Origin: Planctomycetota bacterium
GTDB taxonomy: Bacteria > Planctomycetota > Phycisphaerae > UBA1845 > UTPLA1
Assembly (NCBI GenBank): GCA_015654675.1
Contig: JAATGM010000042.1
Location: 124,001 to 188,000, forward strand
Direction: 5' to 3'
DNA length: 64,000 nucleotides
Made by a program: the position numbers and the translations under genes. The notes under the pieces are model-generated. The model saw only the letters and a program-made list of their open reading frames with translations. It had not been told where the DNA came from and searched no databases. This document shows positions 33,913 through 42,043 of this stretch, piece after piece. How positions within the stretch are numbered: position 1 is the stretch's first letter; each line of letters begins with the position of its first letter.

Positions 33913-35436
33913 TCAGCGAATGGCGGCAGGGTTGGCTGGCGGAGCAAGTCGCCAGAGCAGTCCTTCGGGGGTGGGGTGACAGTTTTCTCGAAGCGCGAGC
34001 GGGAAGTCTTTGGCGTCGGCGTCGTTGGCGAAGACCGGGCGATTGGGTTCGCTTTGCCACACGCGCGAGAGATCGGCGAGATCGTCGGTGATGAGGACAT
34101 CGGGACGGCGATGCTCGGATTGCTGGGCGAAGTCGAGCATGAAGCGGGTGGTGAAGGACGTATAGAGTACGGCGTCGCGGGGGAGCTGATCGAAAACTTC
34201 GGTGACGTAGCGGCGCTGGCCGCGGTCGCCGCATTTCCAGGGTTGGAGGAAAAAGTTAAAGGGGTCGCGGTAGGGGAATGCGCGATTGAAGAATTTGAGG
34301 TTTGCGCGGCGGGCGATGGTCGGCGCGGCGGCGTAGATGGCGACCGGAAGAATCGCGAGGGCCGGGAGGAGGATGCTCCAGGGACGGCGATGGCGAATGT
34401 TCAGTGCGCCGATGCCGATCAGAACCGCGGCCACTGCGTAGAAGGGCACGAAGAACGAATATTGGTCGGGGACGCTGTAGGTGAGCGGGAAGAGGAACTG
34501 GATCGTGGTCGCGGCGAGGAAGACGGCGGCGAAGACAGGGTCGGCGATCCGGCGGAGGCGGAACATGCCGGGGACGGCGAGGATGACGAGAAGCGTCGGA
34601 TAGTTGAGGAGCATGGCCGCGAGTCCGCGGATGATGGTGACTGGGCGGAGTTGTCGGGGTGTTGCGCCGAAGCGGCCGGATGTGGCGGATTGGAGGATGA
34701 ATCGCCAGTCGCCGGTCTTCGCGCCGTAGTAGGCGACAAGGGCGAAGTATGGAAGGGTTGCGACAAGCCAGATGGCGGCCCAGAGCATCAGAAATCCGAA
34801 ACTGACGCGGCGGGCTCGCCAGAGCCAGAGGAGGCCGGCGACGTAGGCGAAGGTTGTGAGGCCGAGTTGGAGGTGGGAGGCGACGCCGAGGCCGTTGACT
34901 AGCGCGACGAGCAGGAGCCAATGGGTTTTGCGCGACGTGCTCCAGCAGTGCCAGAGGAGCAGCTCGGTGGTGAGCAGGGCCGCGAGCATGGTCATGATTT
35001 CGGCGATGACGGCGAAGGCCCAGAGGGTGTGCCCGAACGCGAGGACGAGGGCTGAGAGCATGGCGATGAGACGGCATGCGGTGAGGCGGTACGAAAGAAG
35101 GGCGACGTTGGCTACGGCGATCGCTCCGAAGAAGGCGGAGACGAAGTTGATGCGCGCGGCAAGATTGGAGAGCGGGACGAGCGAGAAGGCCTTGGCGACC
35201 GCGAGATAGACGGGGTGGACGCGGACGAGGTCGGCCGGGCGGTCGCCAAGATCGAGGTGTGGGAAGCGGAGGACGGCGAGCTGATATTCGCCGCTGTCCA
35301 TCATGAGGACGTCGGGGGCGAGGGTCAGCGTGAAAAGCAGGAGCGCGGCGAGGAAGGCGACGAGCCAGACGCGCGCGGCGTACTGGCGTGCGGTTGGGAG
35401 CGACTCAAGCGTTGTGCGATTCGGGGACGGCTGCAT
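33913..35436 (-). CDS. DUF2723 multi-spanning membrane protein (TMEM260 / O-mannosyltransferase-like)
   Basis: 507 residues from the ATG at 35436. About ten membrane helices follow an N-terminal motif LAPDVLMMDSGEYQLAV, the Asp-containing first loop typical of DUF2723 and GT-C glycosyltransferases, then FGHTLWAFAVIAEIMTM. A soluble C-terminal domain (CGDRGQRRYVTEVFDQLPRD onward) lies outside the membrane. Related proteins transfer mannose from a lipid donor to proteins; here the acceptor is unknown. Plus-strand composition is G-rich, so the coding strand is unusually C-rich. Confidence 0.85.
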   Translation of the reverse strand: MQPSPNRTTLESLPTARQYAARVWLVAFLAALLLFTLTLAPDVLMMDSGEYQLAVLRFPHLDLGDRPADLVRVHPVYLAVAKAFSLVPLSNLAARINFVSAFFGAIAVANVALLSYRLTACRLIAMLSALVLAFGHTLWAFAVIAEIMTMLAALLTTELLLWHCWSTSRKTHWLLLVALVNGLGVASHLQLGLTTFAYVAGLLWLWRARRVSFGFLMLWAAIWLVATLPYFALVAYYGAKTGDWRFILQSATSGRFGATPRQLRPVTIIRGLAAMLLNYPTLLVILAVPGMFRLRRIADPVFAAVFLAATTIQFLFPLTYSVPDQYSFFVPFYAVAAVLIGIGALNIRHRRPWSILLPALAILPVAIYAAAPTIARRANLKFFNRAFPYRDPFNFFLQPWKCGDRGQRRYVTEVFDQLPRDAVLYTSFTTRFMLDFAQQSEHRRPDVLITDDLADLSRVWQSEPNRPVFANDADAKDFPLALRENCHPTPEGLLWRLAPPANPAAIR

Positions 35437-35474
35437 GGACGATGAGACGATGCTACCCGCGACTTGTGGCGGCG

Positions 35475-36170
35475 CTAACGTCGGGGGGCTTCGGTCTCGC
35501 GCGCGGCCGGCTGGGTGGTGGCGAGCCGGGAGAAGTAGTCGTCGCGGGCATCGAGGGCCATCCAATAGGCGGCTTCGGCCAGATAGGGCGGTGTGTCCTC
35601 ATGGCTCTTTCGCAGACGGGCAACGCCTTCGGGATTGGTTTGTTGATGTCGGGCGACACTCTGGCGGTAGCTCTCCTGTTGCCGGTGCCAGCTATCCAGT
35701 TCATCGAGGATCGGGACCGAGACGGCGGCGACGAGCCCGGTTCGGCCGCTGACGGCGCGTTTGAAGTGGGGATGCATTTCATCGGGGTCGTCAAACAGTA
35801 TGAGGATTGCCTGGCGGAGGTTTTCGCGCTGGCCGGATTCGATCAGACGGACGGCGAGATCGGCTCGACGATCGAGATCTTTGGGGACCGGCAGGATTTC
35901 GGCTACGCGTCGGGCGATTTCGGGGTCGGGATCGGCGAGTCGGTTGAGGAGGGCGGGTAGGGCGTCTTCGCCGAGTCGCGAGAGCTCGGCCTGGGCCGCG
36001 TCGCGGGTTCGAAAGTCGTCGGCGCCGAGCCGGTCGATCAATTCAGCGATGCGAACGGGCTGTGTCGTTGCGGGGGCGGAGGCGGGGACCGTGGTTGGCG
36101 CGGCGAGGACCGGTAACACTCGACTGGTGAACGAAAGCAGGGGAAGCACGACAAGTCGAAGACGGCGCAT
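35475..36170 (-). CDS. Exported protein with HEAT-like repeats
   Basis: 231 residues. A signal peptide (LVVLPLLSFTSRVLPVLA) is followed by a Pro/Thr/Ala linker and helical repeats: LIDRLGADDFRTRDAAQAELSRLGEDALPALLNRL and PDPEIARRVAEIL match HEAT/PBS-type repeats often found in planctomycete exported proteins with cytochromes. The C-terminal half has no recognised domain. It ends 38 bp upstream of the DUF2723 gene start and may be co-transcribed with it. Confidence 0.72.
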   Translation of the reverse strand: MRRLRLVVLPLLSFTSRVLPVLAAPTTVPASAPATTQPVRIAELIDRLGADDFRTRDAAQAELSRLGEDALPALLNRLADPDPEIARRVAEILPVPKDLDRRADLAVRLIESGQRENLRQAILILFDDPDEMHPHFKRAVSGRTGLVAAVSVPILDELDSWHRQQESYRQSVARHQQTNPEGVARLRKSHEDTPPYLAEAAYWMALDARDDYFSRLATTQPAARETEAPRR

Positions 36171-36247
36171 GTCGAATGACTGTAGTGAGGGGATGGAATT
36201 GACGCTATCGGATGACCGTCATATCCTACCTGCGGGGTGAGTTGATC

Positions 36248-37219
36248 ATGCTTGAACCGGTCCGATATCGAGTTTGGCTTGCGTGCGGAATGTCACTCGC
36301 GCTGGCGACTGGCTGCGCCAAGGCGCCCGAGGGTGAGCAGGCCGAATTCGCGCAAGGCGACAAGCCGGGGCAGTACATGCCGCCGGCCCGAGCCGCGGCG
36401 GACCTGGCGCCGCTGATGGATCAGACCTCGGTGACCGTCGGGAAGAAAATTGAAATCAAGTATGGCCCATTGAAGAAGAGCGCGGCGGACGACGACGCGA
36501 AGGGTTCCAAGAAGGCGCCCGGCAAGGGTGCCAAAGCGCCGGCCGGCAAGCTTGGGCGGAAGGCGCCGGGCTCGGGGGATGCGCCGGCCAAGCGTTCGAA
36601 ACTTGGGAAGTCGCTGTCGGGCGCGATGGCGTTGTTGTCGGGCAAGAAGCCGCTGCCTTCGATGAACGCGGGCGGTGGACCGCCGCCGGCGGAGGCAGAT
36701 GAGGCCGACGAGGATGAAAAGCCGGCCGCGGCGATGAAGGCGGAGAAGGCGAAGCTGGAGGACCCGCGCGATCCGATGCAGGAAACGCCGGCGGCTCCGA
36801 AGGAATATTCGGCGGATCAGATCAAGGCCGTGCAGGCGTCGGCGCGGGCCGAAGCAATTAACAATTTGATGCGGATCGCGTATGCGATGCCGCTGGATCC
36901 GACGCAGACGGTGGGTGAAGCGATCGGCCAGCCAGCAGAGAAATTCCCGAGTGAATCGGTCGCGTTCCGGGTGGTCGGTATGACCTGGACAGATGACACG
37001 CACATGGAGGTTGAAGTCCAGATCAACACGATGGACCTGGTGAACGCGCTGGCGAACACGTTTGAAGGAGTGGTCTTCGATCCGCTGCGGGATGGCCTTG
37101 CTCCGGAGAAGGCGATCGGCGCCAAAGGCTCGGCGGAAGTGCCGGGACTCAAGAAGCCGGCGTCGGCCCCAACCAAGCCGGGCTCGAAAAAGGGCAAAAA
37201 AGGCAGCGGCACGGGCTGA
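36248..37219 (+). CDS. Lipoprotein with Lys/Ala-rich linker, unknown function
   Basis: 323 residues from the ATG at 36248. The signal ends in the lipobox ALATGC near residue 23. A long low-complexity, basic and Pro-rich region (residues 75-175, many KAPGKGAKAP-like runs) separates the lipid anchor from a folded domain with AEAINNLMRIAYAMPLDPTQTVGEAIG and VEVQINTMDLVNALANTFEGVVFDP. The tail is again Lys/Gly-rich. The linker probably spans the periplasm or peptidoglycan. No family recognised. Confidence 0.72.
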   Translation: MLEPVRYRVWLACGMSLALATGCAKAPEGEQAEFAQGDKPGQYMPPARAAADLAPLMDQTSVTVGKKIEIKYGPLKKSAADDDAKGSKKAPGKGAKAPAGKLGRKAPGSGDAPAKRSKLGKSLSGAMALLSGKKPLPSMNAGGGPPPAEADEADEDEKPAAAMKAEKAKLEDPRDPMQETPAAPKEYSADQIKAVQASARAEAINNLMRIAYAMPLDPTQTVGEAIGQPAEKFPSESVAFRVVGMTWTDDTHMEVEVQINTMDLVNALANTFEGVVFDPLRDGLAPEKAIGAKGSAEVPGLKKPASAPTKPGSKKGKKGSGTG

Positions 37220-37290
37220 GGTCCAAACCGCGCGGCCTGATCCGCATTTGAATCCGGCGGCGCGGCGACGAGCGTCGATACGGTTGAGCG

Positions 37291-37914
37291 ATGGATCGAC
37301 TGGCACACAGCGTCGCGGAAATCCAACTCTATTTCATTCTGACACCGTGCCCGGCCTGCGGTCTGACTGCGCTACGGCCGCGCGGCCCGTTTGACGCGGC
37401 CGATGCGCCGGGCGGGCGGACAATCGTTCGCGCCGCGTGCGCGCGATGTTTGCGGGAGTATCCGGATGGATTCGTGGTTTCGCCGCAGCCGATGGGGGTA
37501 GTCGGTGAAGTGATGTTCAATGCAACGACGCAGCCGTCGGAGCTGATCGACGTGGTAGGCTGGATCGCGCTTTATCGAACCATTGTTGAACAGGCGTGGC
37601 AGGAGACGGACAAGCGGTCGGCCCGCCGGCTGGCGTGGGAGGCCGGGCTGTGCCTCGACGAGGCGTTGAAGTTCTATCCACGCGGCGAGCGGTTTCCGAT
37701 CAGCGAGGGTTTTTTTACGCCCGAATCGCGGGCGCGATTTCAATCGTTTCGGGGTCAGTTCGATCGAGAGATGGTGCTGCATCATCGGCGGCAAGCGCCG
37801 AATCTGACGGCGGAGGAGCGGCGGTCGGAGGCTGGCGAAGCGCGGGGCGGGTGGTGGAAGTTCTGGCAAAAACACATCGAGCCGCGGATGGGATGGCAAC
37901 CGGATCATGGTTGA
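37291..37914 (+). CDS. Zinc-ribbon protein of unknown function
   Basis: 207 residues. CPACG near residue 20 and CARC near residue 50 form a likely zinc ribbon. The C-half is helical (IVEQAWQETDKRSARRLAWEAGLCLDEALKFYP) and ends with GGWWKFWQKHIEP. The stop overlaps the start of the UvrC-like gene by eight bases, pointing to translational coupling and perhaps a shared nucleic-acid role, but no function is known. Confidence 0.75.
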   Translation: MDRLAHSVAEIQLYFILTPCPACGLTALRPRGPFDAADAPGGRTIVRAACARCLREYPDGFVVSPQPMGVVGEVMFNATTQPSELIDVVGWIALYRTIVEQAWQETDKRSARRLAWEAGLCLDEALKFYPRGERFPISEGFFTPESRARFQSFRGQFDREMVLHHRRQAPNLTAEERRSEAGEARGGWWKFWQKHIEPRMGWQPDHG

Positions 37915-39112
37915 GCTTGGCGAGCTGCTGCCACATCGGATGGATCTGGAGGCGGGCGGCGGCTTCGATCCGAAGTTGCTGCCGGCACATGGCGGTGTGT
38001 ACGCGATCGCAGATGGAGACGGCCGGCCGATTCTGATGGCGGCGTGCGAAGGGCTGCGGCGCGTGGTCGCGGCGCGGCTGTCCGGTCCGGGCGAGGGGCC
38101 GAGCAAACGGGCGAATCTGGCGGAGGTGGCGCGGCGAGTCTATTGGACCGCGACGTTCGGGGCGTTTGAGACTTCACTTCGGTATCACGCGATCGCGCGG
38201 CAACTCTATCCGCGGGACTATCGCGAGCGGCTGGGATTCGGTCCGGCATGGTTCATTCGCGGGGATGCGCGCGAGCCGATTCCGCGGATCACTGTGGTGA
38301 AAGAGTACGGCGATGATGGCGCGGCGTACGTGGGGCCATTTGCGACGCGCGGCGACGCGGTGGATACGGTCGGCGTGTTGGAAGATGCGTTCGACCTGTG
38401 TCGCAAGTACGACATTCTGCGGCAGGCACCGCGCGGGCAGGCGTGCGAATACCTCGAAATGGGGAAGTGTCCGGCGCCGTGCGACGGGCGATGGCCAATG
38501 GAGGCGTACCGGGCTTCGATCGGCGCGGCGATGGCGTTTGCGGCGGGTTCGCGGGCCGGGCGGATTGGAGAACTGGACGCAATGATGCGGGCCGCAGCCA
38601 CTCAACTGCAGTTTGAGCGGGCGGCCGCGATCCGTCAGACGATGGAGCGTGCTCGCAGCCATTTCGCGCGCGAAGCAGCGCGGCTGGCGGGGCGACTGGA
38701 GGACTTTCGTTGGCTGATTGTGCAGCGCGGCGGACCGCGCAGCCGGTCGGAGAAGAAGATGCTGATCAAGCCGTTCTTCGCGTCGTGGCGGGCGGTGATT
38801 GAGGGTGCGGCGACGACGATGGCTGATCTGACCGAGGCGGCCGGATCGTGGCTGGCGCGGGCTCGGACGGAGTGCGAGGCGGTCGGAGATCTTACGGAGC
38901 GGAGTGAGCGCGTCTGGTGCGTGAGTCATTTTCTCTTCAAGGGGAATGATGCGCCGGGGGTATTCGTCGCGGCGAACGGTGGGGCGACGGCGGAGGAGAT
39001 CGTCGCGCGAGCGCGCAAGCGATTCTTGAAGACAGAGCGGGCCGAGTCGGGGGCGGGCGAGGCGAGTGCTACGCCGGCGGGTTCGGGCGGGCCGCCGGAT
39101 CCACCGCAATGA
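37907..39112 (+). CDS. UvrC/Cho-like protein lacking the C-terminal endonuclease domain
   Basis: 401 residues. The N-terminus resembles a GIY-YIG domain with changed key residues (GGVYAIAD in place of the usual GVYxxx). The middle matches the UvrC Cys region: YVGPFATRGDAVDTV, CEYLEMGKCPAPCDG. A UVR domain follows (ELDAMMRAAATQLQFERAAAIRQTME). The RNase-H-like nuclease and HhH domains of full UvrC are absent, so it cannot make the 5' incision by itself. It could act like Cho, or bind UvrB without cutting. It is coupled to the zinc-ribbon gene. Confidence 0.8.
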   Translation: MVELGELLPHRMDLEAGGGFDPKLLPAHGGVYAIADGDGRPILMAACEGLRRVVAARLSGPGEGPSKRANLAEVARRVYWTATFGAFETSLRYHAIARQLYPRDYRERLGFGPAWFIRGDAREPIPRITVVKEYGDDGAAYVGPFATRGDAVDTVGVLEDAFDLCRKYDILRQAPRGQACEYLEMGKCPAPCDGRWPMEAYRASIGAAMAFAAGSRAGRIGELDAMMRAAATQLQFERAAAIRQTMERARSHFAREAARLAGRLEDFRWLIVQRGGPRSRSEKKMLIKPFFASWRAVIEGAATTMADLTEAAGSWLARARTECEAVGDLTERSERVWCVSHFLFKGNDAPGVFVAANGGATAEEIVARARKRFLKTERAESGAGEASATPAGSGGPPDPPQ

Positions 39113-39491
39113 CGAACTGAGATGCGAGCGGCGAGATGAAGTGGGCTTCTTCGCCGAACAGGTCGCGGCGGATGAGCAGTCCGAGCGGGGTCGTGTAATA
39201 GGCGTGAACCGTGGCTGCGTATTCGACGATGGCCTGATCCCAAGTCCGGCCGGCGTCTTCGGCCGCGCGGAGGGCGAAGTAGACGCCGTCGAAGTTGCCG
39301 CGGTGACGCATGACGATGTCGGCGATGAGGATTTCTTCGGCGGAGGGGCGGAGCTTGTCGGGGGCGGCGACGTGAAGGTGGAAAACCAGGCGCTGGAGCT
39401 TTTCGAGCTCGCGGACGATGCGGCGTAGGTATTCGTGCGCCTGCACGGCGCTGCGGAGGCGGTCGCGTTGCTCGTCTGAGAGGCGGGCCAT
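39069..39491 (-). CDS. Protein of unknown function, convergent with the UvrC-like gene
   Basis: 140 residues from the ATG at 39491, which follows GGAG by eight bases. It is largely helical: LSDEQRDRLRSAVQAHEYLRRIVRELEKLQRLVFHLHV, then SAEEILIADIVMRHRGNFDGVYFALRAAEDAG. Its 3' end overlaps the end of the UvrC-like gene by 44 bases. No family recognised. Confidence 0.7.
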   Translation of the reverse strand: MARLSDEQRDRLRSAVQAHEYLRRIVRELEKLQRLVFHLHVAAPDKLRPSAEEILIADIVMRHRGNFDGVYFALRAAEDAGRTWDQAIVEYAATVHAYYTTPLGLLIRRDLFGEEAHFISPLASQFVIAVDPAARPNPPA

Positions 39492-39717
39492 GACAATTGC
39501 TCCGACCAACCCTACCGGGGCCAGTCACTTGCATTATCGAGATTTGGGTGAGTTGGCGGAAGGGACGTATGCGGTTCCAGGAAAAAACGGGGGGAAGTGG
39601 GCAATAAACAGGTGACTTTGGAAAATTCGGGTGCGTAGTATTCGACAAGGTCTGGACGTCGGGGTTCTCCCGGCGGCGCGAGGCCGACGTCAAATCGTTC
39701 GGCGCGGAGGGCGGAAA

Positions 39718-40608
39718 ATGAAGGGTACCTATTCGCGATTGCTGCTTTGCGCACTGACTCTTACGGCCGTTTCCGCTGCATCGGCCGAGACTCCGCTGGG
39801 GACCCAATTCACCTACCAGGGCCTGCTTCGCCAATCGGGAAATCCACTGAATGGCACGGTGGATATGCAATTCCTGTTATTCGACGAGGAAACGGGGGGT
39901 AATCAGATTGGCTCGACGGTGGAGCTGCTGGGCGTTCCGGTCAACGACGGTCTGTTTACGGTTCAGCTTGATTTCGGGGTATTGCCGGCGTTCAACGGCA
40001 ATTCGCGCTGGCTTGAGATCGCGGTGCAGATCGGGGGCGGCGCGATGCGTGGCGTATTCACGACGTTTGCCCAGCGGCAACCGCTGACGGCGGCGCCGTA
40101 CGCCCTTGAGACGAAGGGGATCGTCGTCGACGCGACCAATCAGGTGGCGATGGGCGGAGCGACTCCGACTAACAAGCCACTGATCGTGGGAACTAATACA
40201 TCGAACGGGAACGGGGCCTATCTGTCGAAGGGCGGGGTGTGGACGAACACCTGCGACCGAAACAAGAAGACGAATTTCACGGCTGTCGATCCGAAGGCGG
40301 TGCTTGCGACGCTGCGGACCGTGCCGGTGACGCGCTGGGAGTACCGGAACGATCCGGACGGCGCGCGGCACATGGGGCCGACGGCCCAGGACTTTCATGC
40401 GGCATTCGGGCTGGGGGACAGCGACAAGGCGATCGGCACGGTCGACGTGGACGGCGTGTTGATGGCGGCGGTTCAGGGACTCAACACGGCGGTTGACGAG
40501 AAGGAAGCGGAGATCGCCCGACAGAAGCGGCAGATCGCGGAGCTGGAGTCGCGATTGGCGCGACTTGAGGCGGCGATGAAGGCGGATTCGACCAAGTCGA
40601 CGAAGTGA
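39718..40608 (+). CDS. Secreted tail-fibre-like protein with S74 (ICA) domain
   Basis: 296 residues from the ATG at 39718. Signal peptide LLLCALTLTAVSAASA. The N-part has the QFTYQGLLRQSGNPLNGTVDM motif typical of secreted planctomycete proteins. The C-part resembles the peptidase S74 intramolecular chaperone: TCDRNKKTNFTAVDPKAVLATLRTVPV, WEYR, HMGPTAQDFHAAFG, then a coiled coil (EKEAEIARQKRQIAELESRL). The usual Ser of SDxxxK is Cys here, so self-cleavage is uncertain. It should form trimeric surface fibres. First gene of a three-gene exported cluster. Confidence 0.82.
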   Translation: MKGTYSRLLLCALTLTAVSAASAETPLGTQFTYQGLLRQSGNPLNGTVDMQFLLFDEETGGNQIGSTVELLGVPVNDGLFTVQLDFGVLPAFNGNSRWLEIAVQIGGGAMRGVFTTFAQRQPLTAAPYALETKGIVVDATNQVAMGGATPTNKPLIVGTNTSNGNGAYLSKGGVWTNTCDRNKKTNFTAVDPKAVLATLRTVPVTRWEYRNDPDGARHMGPTAQDFHAAFGLGDSDKAIGTVDVDGVLMAAVQGLNTAVDEKEAEIARQKRQIAELESRLARLEAAMKADSTKSTK

Positions 40609-40616
40609 GTGCTTCG

Positions 40617-41045
40617 ATGAAGAAGTCACTGACGGCTCTGGTGGTGCTGGCGGCGGGCGCGGCGGCGTTCGCCGGGAAGGGCGAGCCGGACCTCGACCTA
40701 TCGTGGTACACGGTGGATTGCGGTGGGGCGATGTTCACGTTCACCGAGGACAAGAGCGGGCTGGAGCTGTCGGGGACGATCGGGCAGCACGACGCGAGCA
40801 TGACGGCCATGACGGCCGAGGGGCCGCTGTTGCTGCGGGGCGGATTCTGGGTTGCGGCATTGCCGCGCTGCAACATCAACGGCGATCTGGACGGCGATAC
40901 GACCCTGACGCCGGCGGACATTCCGGGATTTGTGGACTGCCTCATCGCGTCGCCCAGCGCGACGCGTTGCACGTGCGCCGACATGGATCTCAACGGCGTC
41001 GTGGATGGGCGAGACATTCAATTGTTTGTTGACGTGCTCTATTGA
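40617..41045 (+). CDS. Secreted protein with dockerin-like Ca-binding repeats
   Basis: 142 residues from the ATG at 40617, eight bases after the previous stop. Signal peptide LTALVVLAAGAAAFAG. After a beta-rich part (GGFWVAALPRCNING), two EF-hand-like loops occur: NINGDLDGDTTLTPADIPGF and DMDLNGVVDGRDIQLFVDVL, the type I dockerin pattern. In this group dockerin-like tails are common on secreted proteins and are not tied to cellulosomes. Probably co-expressed with its neighbours. Confidence 0.8.
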   Translation: MKKSLTALVVLAAGAAAFAGKGEPDLDLSWYTVDCGGAMFTFTEDKSGLELSGTIGQHDASMTAMTAEGPLLLRGGFWVAALPRCNINGDLDGDTTLTPADIPGFVDCLIASPSATRCTCADMDLNGVVDGRDIQLFVDVLY

Positions 41046-41074
41046 GCGCACGGTCCGGCGGACCGGAGGAAGCC

Positions 41075-41926
41075 ATGAAGATTGGAAGACTGAGACGGAA
41101 GCTCGTGATCGGGTTGACCGTGGCCGGCATGTTCGGGACCGGCTGCGGCGCGAGCGCGCCCGTCATCATTGGAGCGACGGGGATTATTTACGGGATGACC
41201 GTGGCGGCATTGGGAACCGGGGCGCTGGCGGCGGCGTTGCTGACGGGAGTGATTCCGCTGGTGCTGATCGCGGGGAGCAACGGGTCGAACAGCGGCGATA
41301 ACGGGACGCCGGCGCCGAACCCGATTCCGGGTCCGACGGGGCCGACCGGGCCGCAGGGGCCGGCGGGCGATCCGGCCTCGAACCTGTTCAGCATTTTCGT
41401 GGACGACTTCTATACGGCGACGGGAAGCACGGAGCAGGTTGAAGTCGTACCGATCTTTACCCCGCGGCTGGGCGGGTATGACCCGGATCCGCTTTCGACC
41501 GATCGCGTGGCGTACCGCGTGGCCATTCCCGCGACGTACCTGGGATCGAACCCGGTGGTGATGCGATTATTTCTGCGTCAGGACGATCCGGTACTGGTGC
41601 CCGGGCCGCTGAAGCTACGGAGCTGGGTGAAGCTGCTGCGGAACGGATCGGGCACGGTCGCGGATTACACCGCGGTCGGCGGACAGGTTGTGACGCTGGA
41701 TGCAGCGACGGTGCAGAATGAGGTGAAGGTTATCGATCTGCCGCTCAACGCGGCGCTACCGAATGGATTGGGCGGCGGTGCGTTGCAGTCGGGCGATTTC
41801 CTTGCAGTCGAGCTGGCGACAGAGGCGCCGGGCGGCGGGTTGTGGGGACTGCTGGGTGTCGAGTTCTACGAGACGCTGCCGGGAGAGGCGCCGACGGCGG
41901 GAGGCCTTGGTGCGAGCATTCCATAA
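41075..41926 (+). CDS. Lipoprotein with short collagen-like repeat
   Basis: 283 residues from the ATG at 41075 after a strong GGAGGAAG. Lipobox MFGTGC near residue 23, then a hydrophobic Gly/Ala-rich stretch (IIGATGIIYGMTVAALGTGALAAALL) and a collagen-like segment GPTGPTGPQGPAGDP near residue 90. The C-terminal domain is beta-rich (VVMRLFLRQDDPVLVPGPLKLRSWVK), like a lectin or jelly-roll. With the fibre-like and dockerin-like genes upstream it could anchor a surface structure. No family recognised for the C-terminal domain. Confidence 0.75.
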   Translation: MKIGRLRRKLVIGLTVAGMFGTGCGASAPVIIGATGIIYGMTVAALGTGALAAALLTGVIPLVLIAGSNGSNSGDNGTPAPNPIPGPTGPTGPQGPAGDPASNLFSIFVDDFYTATGSTEQVEVVPIFTPRLGGYDPDPLSTDRVAYRVAIPATYLGSNPVVMRLFLRQDDPVLVPGPLKLRSWVKLLRNGSGTVADYTAVGGQVVTLDAATVQNEVKVIDLPLNAALPNGLGGGALQSGDFLAVELATEAPGGGLWGLLGVEFYETLPGEAPTAGGLGASIP

Positions 41927-41934
41927 TTAATTCC

Positions 41935-41951
41935 GCGGACTACGAGTCCGC
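41935..41951. repeat. Palindrome GCGGACT-ACG-AGTCCGC
   Basis: Seven-base perfect inverted repeat nine bases after the collagen-like lipoprotein stop. First of three palindromes in a 110-bp interval before cdsA; related in sequence to the third (GGCGGAC/GTCCGCC). Confidence 0.8.
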
Positions 41952-41980
41952 CGTGGTTTCTGGAGGAGGAGAAGGAAGGC

Positions 41981-42024
41981 ACCCGCCCGCAAGGGCGGGT
42001 TGCCGTTTGCAGAGGGCGCTTTTT
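41981..42024 (+). terminator. Hairpin ACCCGCCC-GCAA-GGGCGGGT with later T-run
   Basis: Eight-base perfect stem at 41981-42000 with a GCAA tetraloop. A T-run (CTTTTTT) follows about 18 bases later rather than immediately, so termination of the exported-protein operon here is likely but the architecture is not ideal. Confidence 0.4.
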
Positions 42025-42025
42025 T

Positions 42026-42043
42026 GGCGGACACTCGTCCGCC
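42026..42043. repeat. Palindrome GGCGGAC-ACTC-GTCCGCC touching the cdsA start
   Basis: Seven-base perfect stem ending at the base before the cdsA ATG (42044). It occupies the place where a ribosome binding site would be expected, so it may limit translation or show that the true start is further in. Confidence 0.8.

Noticed and set aside
33065-34234. Upstream extension of the acidic tail-anchored gene to 644 codons
   Set aside because: The extension is antisense to rsmE and Arg/Pro/Ser-rich; the ATG at 33064 begins the sequence with real protein character.
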